Source: Sycon ciliatum
Lineage: Eukaryota > Porifera > Calcarea > Leucosolenida > Sycettidae
NCBI RefSeq assembly: GCF_964019385.1
Contig: NC_088643.1
Coordinates: 14,237,300-14,301,299, forward strand
DNA: 64,000 nucleotides
Reading direction: 5' to 3'
The translations under genes and the position numbers were made by a program. Below, piece after piece: positions 58,112 through 64,000 of this stretch. Numbering within the stretch: position 1 is the stretch's first letter; the number at the start of each line of letters is the position of its first letter. The notes under the pieces are model-generated. The model was not told the origin of the DNA and did not search any database. It saw only the letters and a program-made list of their open reading frames with translations.

Positions 58112-58460
58112 TCAGATGACTTTCTCCACACACCTGAGCGATGAGGCAGCGTCTCTCTCCACTTCAACAACAGCAGCTCGAGCAGCGCCAGCAAGCAGTC
58201 GATCTTCCAATAGCGAAGACAGGGATGGGTCATGCCTTTTTCTCAAGCTCCAGAGTCTCTTGGCAGGGCGTTCCATATCTTCGCAAAAGCAAGGATGAAA
58301 GTCGTCATGGACAAAGTGTTCCGAGCACAACACTGTAAACGATATCGCAGCACTGCGGCCCTCGGTACCCGGCCCTCTTCTCGCCAGATAGCCAGGATTC
58401 CAGAGTGTGGAATGCCAGCATCACCAGGGAACGCATGGAAAGACAAGTGGGTTCCTTAGA
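58112..58460 (-). pseudogene. THAP zinc-finger domain, frameshifted
   Basis: Minus strand. One frame reads LSFHAFPGDAGIPHSGILAIWREEGRVPRAAVLRYRLQC, matching the THAP pattern FHxFPxD...W...RRE. After a one-base shift near 58335, another frame reads LCSEHFVHDDFHPCFCEDMERPAKRLWSLRKRHDPSLSSLL, with the diagnostic CSEHF and a terminal PSL. The first zinc ligands (CxxC) are not clear. A CSN-like codon run lies upstream near 58480, interrupted by stops. THAP is a DNA-binding domain of P-element-like transposases and host regulators. A sequencing error at the shift cannot be excluded. Confidence 0.65.
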
Positions 58461-58992
58461 CTAACGTTAGGGATGACGGTTGCTGCAAACAAGAACCCAA
58501 CAGTGGTCCTTGGAAAGCGTTTCGGGACTTCTTCCTTCAGAACTAGAAAAACTTGAAAATGAAAAAGGCTGGGGAGTACATACATGAACATCGCGTCGGG
58601 ACCGTGAAAACACAGCCTGTCACAGGAAACTTGATCACGTCCTGCAGCAAAACCGTGCATGCTGGTTGCATGCCAAGTGTGCAGCGCGTGCACAGCATGC
58701 CCCGTCTCGACCCCTCTCGCTTATTGCGCAAAGGGTCTATGTACCTAAGTCCTTCCACACTGTTTCCGAACTCAGTGTCCGAGGCTCCCCCTTGTTTCAT
58801 GCTGTCAATCTAACAATATGCGTGAACTATAACAAGGTTTATCTAATACTAGTACTAGTTTTGAACTAGTATTGGGTTATAATTATTATTATATTAAATT
58901 ATCCTGACTACATATTATACAACCATCATCGGTTGGCAGAGTCCGAGGTCTTGACGACCGTTTGAGCCGTATGGCGTCTGGCCCCGGTTCGG
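58461..58992. other. Intergenic stretch, nothing recognised
   Basis: Short open frames on both strands without family features. An AT-rich run lies at 58860-58915. Confidence 0.35.
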
Positions 58993-59183
58993 ACTGGCTT
59001 TCCCAAAGATGCCATAATTTTCGCAACTAATAAATTTACTTATGCTTTTACCCATACGTACCATTAGGTCAAGGTTGCGGAAAAGTTGCGAAGACAGTAG
59101 TTCGCAAAGTGAATAAAGTTGCGTCTTCTTCCAAAACAACGAAAAGCGAAAAAAGCGGCGAGCATCTTTGGGAAAGGGCTAGT
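58993..59183. mobile_element. MITE, 191 bp
   Basis: Left end ACTGGCTTTCCCAAAGATGC. The right end reverse complements to ACTAGCCCTTTCCCAAAGAT then GC. No clear target duplication was found, so the superfamily is open. No coding capacity. Confidence 0.7.
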
Positions 59184-59252
59184 GGACCGTATGCGTGTTA
59201 AAACAAAATGGCGTCACGATTTATTGAAAGTGGTATAGTTGGTGGTACGAGT

Positions 59253-59937
59253 GTTCAAACCTATTTGAACTTCATACTGTTCGTCTTCTTTTTGACATGC
59301 TCTCTTTCCATCGTCCTTAGCTTTTGTTTGTTGAGAGCTGTTTTGGCGTTCTCCTATACCTCTGGGGGATGCCAAGTGATGGTTTTGAGAGGCTGGTGAT
59401 GGCTGTGAGCGAGAGTTTGCCGATTGGCGTCGTCCTCGCTATAGCGATGAAAATACTAGTTACTGCGCACCTGGCAGATATCACAACACGTCGGAGCGTC
59501 CAGGAGCAAAGGAATCTTGGGTTTTCACTGGAATCTAGTTCCTCCAGTATCGTGTAGCCCACCGTCGGTGAATGGCGGTCCAGAAAGGTCGAACCTGGTC
59601 TTCTGCAGCATCTCGCAGTCCTGCGAGGCACACTGAATACGCCTGTCATGTATTCTACAAATAAAAATCACGAAGTAGTGGACTTTACAGTGATGAGTCT
59701 ATCCTATATGCTGCAAAAGACGCAGGAAATGTGACTGGTGTCCGTACACTGGACGCCAATATCATCCCAGTCTTCTCCTGCAGGATCTGTTTGACATTGA
59801 CATACCGGTATGCAGTGGGTCGACATTGGCCTGGTTTTGGCAGCTATCTGCCTGGGTGGATGTAGCAGGTTTGCATTGGCGCGTCCAGTCCGACATTTTC
59901 TTTGCTTGTAACTGTGGAGTACCGGCAGGGTTTGAGA
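59253..59937 (+). repeat. Left arm of a 3.5-kb inverted-repeat structure
   Basis: About 685 bases matched in inverted orientation by 62026-62718. The outer tip is itself palindromic (GTTCAAACCTATTTGAAC). The arms are highly similar in their outer ~450 bases and more diverged inward. A 110-residue open frame (59317-59649 minus) is shared with the other arm but matches no family I know. Confidence 0.85.
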
Positions 59938-60969
59938 GGTTGCTCGTGCTGTGAACACATCTCTACTGCCTGTCTCGTCCTGGAAGTGCCGTCTCGCCGC
60001 TTCCTTGCTCTACAGTCACGCCGTTATTTCGCTTTGTTTCGTGGTGCAGCTCAAAGCCTGCCCAAACAACTGTGAGCTCGCAACATGGTATGGACAAATT
60101 GCACTACTCATGCTGGTTAACTAAAACCGGGATAGTCGAGTAAGCGAGTTCACTCCCTGGGCCATGGCAAGATCTGTTCAGCGCGGGCTATTCCAACCTC
60201 CAAGTGCATAGTCACCGATCGATCCATGCGATGGTGGTTGACCTACAAAGAGCCAAGGTCTACGAGTACTACTATTGGATGCTGTCTACATGCAGTCAAC
60301 AAAATCAAAGTACCTCAGTATGCCCCAGAATAGGGCATGTGCATCTATAGCATGACACAACAGGGGTTCTGGCGGCACCTGTCAAACAAGCAGTAGCGAC
60401 TAGTGCCAGCTACCTACTGGAGGCTAGCCGCTACAGTCTGTCACTGGAGATAATTATTATGTTCACTGTTTAGACTGAGCACAATCAATGATGCCCAATC
60501 AATCTGCCCAATGTGTGTTCTGTTCCACCTAATTATAACGGCCCATCGCATCAACCCTACTACACGCACATGTCGTCACTCTAGCACGACTTGTGTTATT
60601 ATTGTTTATTTTGATTCGCACGATAAATAGAGCACAATAAACGTTAACTTGACCGAAGGTTAAAGGCGACTGCAGATAGAGGAACAGATCGAGGTACAGG
60701 TACCGGCATCAATACAGTATCAGAGAGAAACAAACAAAAATGAGAGGTACGCAGAAAAAACTCTCGTAAGCCCAAGGGGAAGTGGTTGATGAGGGATGAA
60801 TGCACTCTCCACGCTCATCTACACTGTTCGTGGAAATGCGCACATACATACAATAATACAACATAGCAATAGCATGCACAGAACCGAACAATTTCATGTT
60901 CACACATGCAAGCACAGACCTGAACATTAGTACCAAAAGCCGATACAGACAATATCCCCATACACACAG

Positions 60970-61012
<43 letters not shown>

Positions 61013-62025
61013 GTCCCATGTATGCGCCCGTGGCGAGAAAAGCACGCAAATCTACAAATGCACTAGATGTGAACCCACAGATTTTCTTTTATAGCAACGA
61101 TAGCGGATCTGATTCTGAATGAAACACACACACAATACAATCATTGAATGCCCATCCGCAGATGATGGCAGGTCCTGAAAGAACAGGCAGTGTTCCAGTG
61201 ATCATGGTGATGGGGAACAGAACTTCGAGTGGCAAGTGAGGTATACACACACACACACGTGCGTGCGCGGGCACACACTAAAGTATTCAGAAATATAATC
61301 GACATCGTAGTATTCATTGGTTGGGGAATGGAAAGGAAAATAAAACATTGCTGTAGGTTATTGTTGTAAGGACACTGGGAGCACAACAGAAAGGTAAGCA
61401 ACTTGCTTTGAAGCAAAGAAAGTTATTATTCCACGGATCTCAGAAGGAAGGAACGTTCCAGAATGCTGCACTGGCAACAGGCGGCCTGCATGTGCGCGGC
61501 CCCTGCAGTCGGTCCAGCTGCCGGCCTTGCAGTGCTGAAAAGAATGTGCAGTACAGCATGTCACATAGTATCGCAGCCTGGACAAATAGGCGCTGGGAAG
61601 TCCTAGTTATGTGCTCACCTACACCACGATGCACCAATCTTCTGAGCTACTTTGGCAACAACTTTGTCCACTTGAGACTCCCATGGGCTGAGCCAGTTGT
61701 TGAGGGCTGCACCAAGGTGGACGGGAATGACCGCTAATGGCAAGGCAATCCATGACACACAGTCACTAGGGCATCGTCAACATGGCGCTGAGGCTGGATC
61801 GATAAAATCAACCTTTAGGCTGCCGCGGGGTTGACGAGGCCGCTGTCTCGAAGCTAGTCAGTCAGCCTGGTCACCGCCATTGACGAACCAGTCGCCACCG
61901 CCAGCAGTGGCGGTAGGCTGTGACAAGTGTGGTGCAATATTGTCAGCAAATTCAGTACTCAGGATAAGATGAGTGACAAAGGGAAAGTTGTGTTTGATAA
62001 TATTGAAGTGAACAGGGATGATCAC
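59938..62025. other. Spacer of the inverted-repeat structure
   Basis: About 2.1 kb between the arms. It includes a CA microsatellite (about 60973-61010) and an AC tract near 61247. No transposase or other gene recognised. A frame at 61408-61737 plus is open but uncharacterised. Confidence 0.5.
60973..61010 (+). repeat. CA microsatellite
   Basis: CA dinucleotide repeat of about 38 bases. Confidence 0.95.
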
Positions 62026-62718
62026 AAACCCTGCGCGTACTCCACCGTGAGTTACAAGAAAATTCCGGACTGGACAACGAGCAAACACCAACCTGCTACA
62101 TCCAACCAGGCAGATACTATTACGATAGCTGCCAAACCAGGTCAATGCCGACCTACTGCATAATGTCAATGTCAAACAGATCCTGCAGGAGAAGACTGGG
62201 GTGTTGGCGTCCAGTCACTGAGTGTACAGACACCAGTCACATTTCCTGCGTCTTTTGCAGCATACAGGATAGACTCATCACTGTTAAGTCCACTACTTCG
62301 TGATTTTTATTTGTAGAATACATGACAGGCGTATTCAGTGTGCCTCGCAGGACTGCGAGATGCTGCAGAAGACCAGGTTCGACCTTTCTGGACCGCCATT
62401 CACCGACGGTGGGCTACACGATGCTGGAGGAACTAGATTCCAGTGAAAACCCAAGATTCCTTTGCTCCTGGACGCTCCGACGTGTTGTGATATCTGCCAG
62501 GTGCGCAGTAACTAGTATTTTCATCGCTATAGCGAGGACGACGCCGATCGGCAAACTCTCGCTCACAGCCATCACCAGCCTCTCAAAACCATCACTTGGC
62601 ATCCCCCAGAGGTATAGGAGAAAGCCAAAACAGCTCTCAACAAACAAAAGCTAAGGACGATGGAAAGAGAGCATGTCAAAAAGAAGACGAACAGTATGAA
62701 GTTCAAATAGGTTTGAAC
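62026..62718 (-). repeat. Right arm of the 3.5-kb inverted-repeat structure
   Basis: Inverted copy of 59253-59937, ending with the same GTTCAAATAGGTTTGAAC tip. The 110-residue frame is here at 62322-62654 plus with two residue changes. No flanking direct repeat is obvious. Confidence 0.85.
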
Positions 62719-63400
62719 CAGGGAGTCGTAAAAGCCCGGGAGAGGACACGGGATGCGCGCACGCGGACGATGTTTGCCTCGGCCAGAAAGTGAAGCACGC
62801 TAGGCCGGCGCGGCCGGATCTGCTCGATCCACGGCGCTGTGCTCGTCTTCAGGCAGGGAGTCCAAAAATACCAATATTTTACAACTCGTTGTTGACACCA
62901 TTATCCGAAACTGGTGGCGAAGGAAGGATAAACATGATTGTATGTCTGTCAGACTCAGTACACATGGTACATGGGTGGGGAGTTGAGTGTGTGTGTGGGA
63001 GGGGGGGGGGGGGGGGGGGGAGGCGTGTGTATGTCCACATGTGCTTGTACTTTTGTGTGTGTTTGTACAGTGTTTGTGTGTGTGCTTGTGTGTGTGCGCG
63101 CGAACGTGCGTGTGCATTTTTGTGCACAATTCCGTTATGAAGTACAAATGATAGGTTTACCTTTTGTACACTCGCCAAGACTTCCGTTTCCTAAACGGCT
63201 CAAGTCACCGCGTACTCAGTATACGAGTAGAAAAGTGTTGAAATTATCAAGATTTATAAATAACGACCTGCAACCATGTACAATGTAGATAGATAGGGAA
63301 CACACATTGATTGTTTTTAAAAGAATCCAGGCATTATCATGAATCATGGAACGAGTGCGTAATAATGCTCTATGTTGCGTTTTGACGATGCTGAAGGAAG
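62719..63400. other. Non-coding stretch with G tract and GT-rich DNA
   Basis: Poly-G run at about 63001-63021, then GT-rich low-complexity sequence to about 63120. No gene recognised. Confidence 0.5.
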
Positions 63401-63429
63401 GGAGCCGTTGCGATTCACTCACAACACAC

Positions 63430-64000
63430 GCACAGAAGTCCACTCGACTGCAATTTCAGTGCAATTTCTGACACAAATTCATAAATCCACGAGTACGCCG
63501 AGGAAGCTCAGCGGATCTCCACAAGAACTTTCGCCCATCACCTGCAATGGAATATGGGCTGTATGATACGACCAGCGGTTAACACGGGAAGTGGCGTCAT
63601 TTTCCACAAATCTCGTTTCATTCACAACCATTTGACTGCAATTCAGTGCAATTTCTGCCGCAAATTCAACTCCACGAGTACGAGGAAGCTCAGCGGATCT
63701 CAACACGAACGTTCGCCCATCACCTGCAATGGAATATGGGCTGTATGATACGACCAGCGGTTAACACGGGAAGTGGCGTCATTTTCCACAAATCTCGTTT
63801 CATTCACAACCATTTGACTGCAATTCAGTGCAATTTCTGCCGCAAATTCAACTCCACGAGTACGAGGAAACTCAGCGGATCTCAACACGAACGTTCGCCC
63901 ATCACCTGCAATGGAATATGGGCTGTATGATACGACCAGCGGCTAACACGGGAAGTGGCGTCATTTTCCACAAATCTCATTTCGTTCACCCCAACTCAAA
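63430..64000 (+). repeat. 182-bp satellite, at least 3 units, continues past the edge
   Basis: GGAATATGGGCTGTATGATA occurs at 63549, 63731 and 63913, giving a 182-base period. The first unit is more diverged (CAATTTCTGACACAAATTC for CAATTTCTGCCGCAAATTC). Because 182 is not a multiple of three, the open frames here cycle through all three frames and are not genes. Confidence 0.92.

Noticed and set aside
63372..63930. Several overlapping open frames of 60-94 residues near the right edge.
   Set aside because: They are the three frames of a 182-bp satellite whose period is not a multiple of three.

Overview
This is eukaryotic, most likely invertebrate-animal, DNA. It has spliced genes with GT/AG introns, TATA promoters, long GA/CT/GATA microsatellites, non-LTR retrotransposon fragments, many small inverted-repeat transposons, a THAP domain and a SPRY domain. 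Nothing bacterial is present. The lineage cannot be fixed from the sequence; frequent ACATGTACATG-type tracts and hammerhead retroelements would suit a marine invertebrate. Two 200-base N runs (4303-4502 and 41739-41938) are assembly gaps.

Region 1 (1-1330): reverse-transcriptase part of a broken LINE on the minus strand, running off the left edge. Region 2 (about 1.4-41.7 kb): an array of about 6-kb repeat units, six head-to-tail on the plus strand and one inverted (about 1.4-4.3 kb). Each unit carries one copy of a two-exon gene. In my model the first exon is 5'UTR plus only the ATG, preceded by a TATATAAA box. The second exon encodes a signal peptide and a cysteine-rich secreted protein of about 146 residues. 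All seven copies are open and keep every cysteine and both N-glycosylation sequons. Units also share a GA/GATA microsatellite and differ by inserted elements: a hammerhead-ribozyme tandem element (retrozyme-like, 12139-12619), a LINE fragment, a tRNA-like sequence between perfect 34-bp inverted repeats, a hairpin-ended element and a terminal-inverted-repeat transposon.

Region 3 (4.5-6.6 kb, between the divergent units): a second, independent hammerhead ribozyme (5185-5228) and a hAT-type MITE. Region 4 (41.9-45.9 kb): a SPRY-domain 3' exon followed by microsatellites, a pogo-like element and another hAT-type MITE. Region 5 (46.0-50.6 kb): three C-terminal exons of a DsbA-family thioredoxin-fold oxidoreductase gene on the minus strand, with introns packed with transposons up to within tens of bases of the splice sites. 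Region 6 (50.6-64 kb): transposon-dominated DNA with a 2.5-kb TA-flanked element carrying a 329-residue ORF and 85-bp repeats, paired tRNA-B-box elements, a piggyBac-type MITE, a THAP-domain pseudogene, a 3.5-kb inverted-repeat structure, and a 182-bp satellite running off the right edge.

The cysteine-rich gene array looks like a recently amplified secreted-protein family, maintained while its flanks are turned over by transposons and unequal exchange. The most unusual items are the two hammerhead loci and the tRNA-like foldback element.
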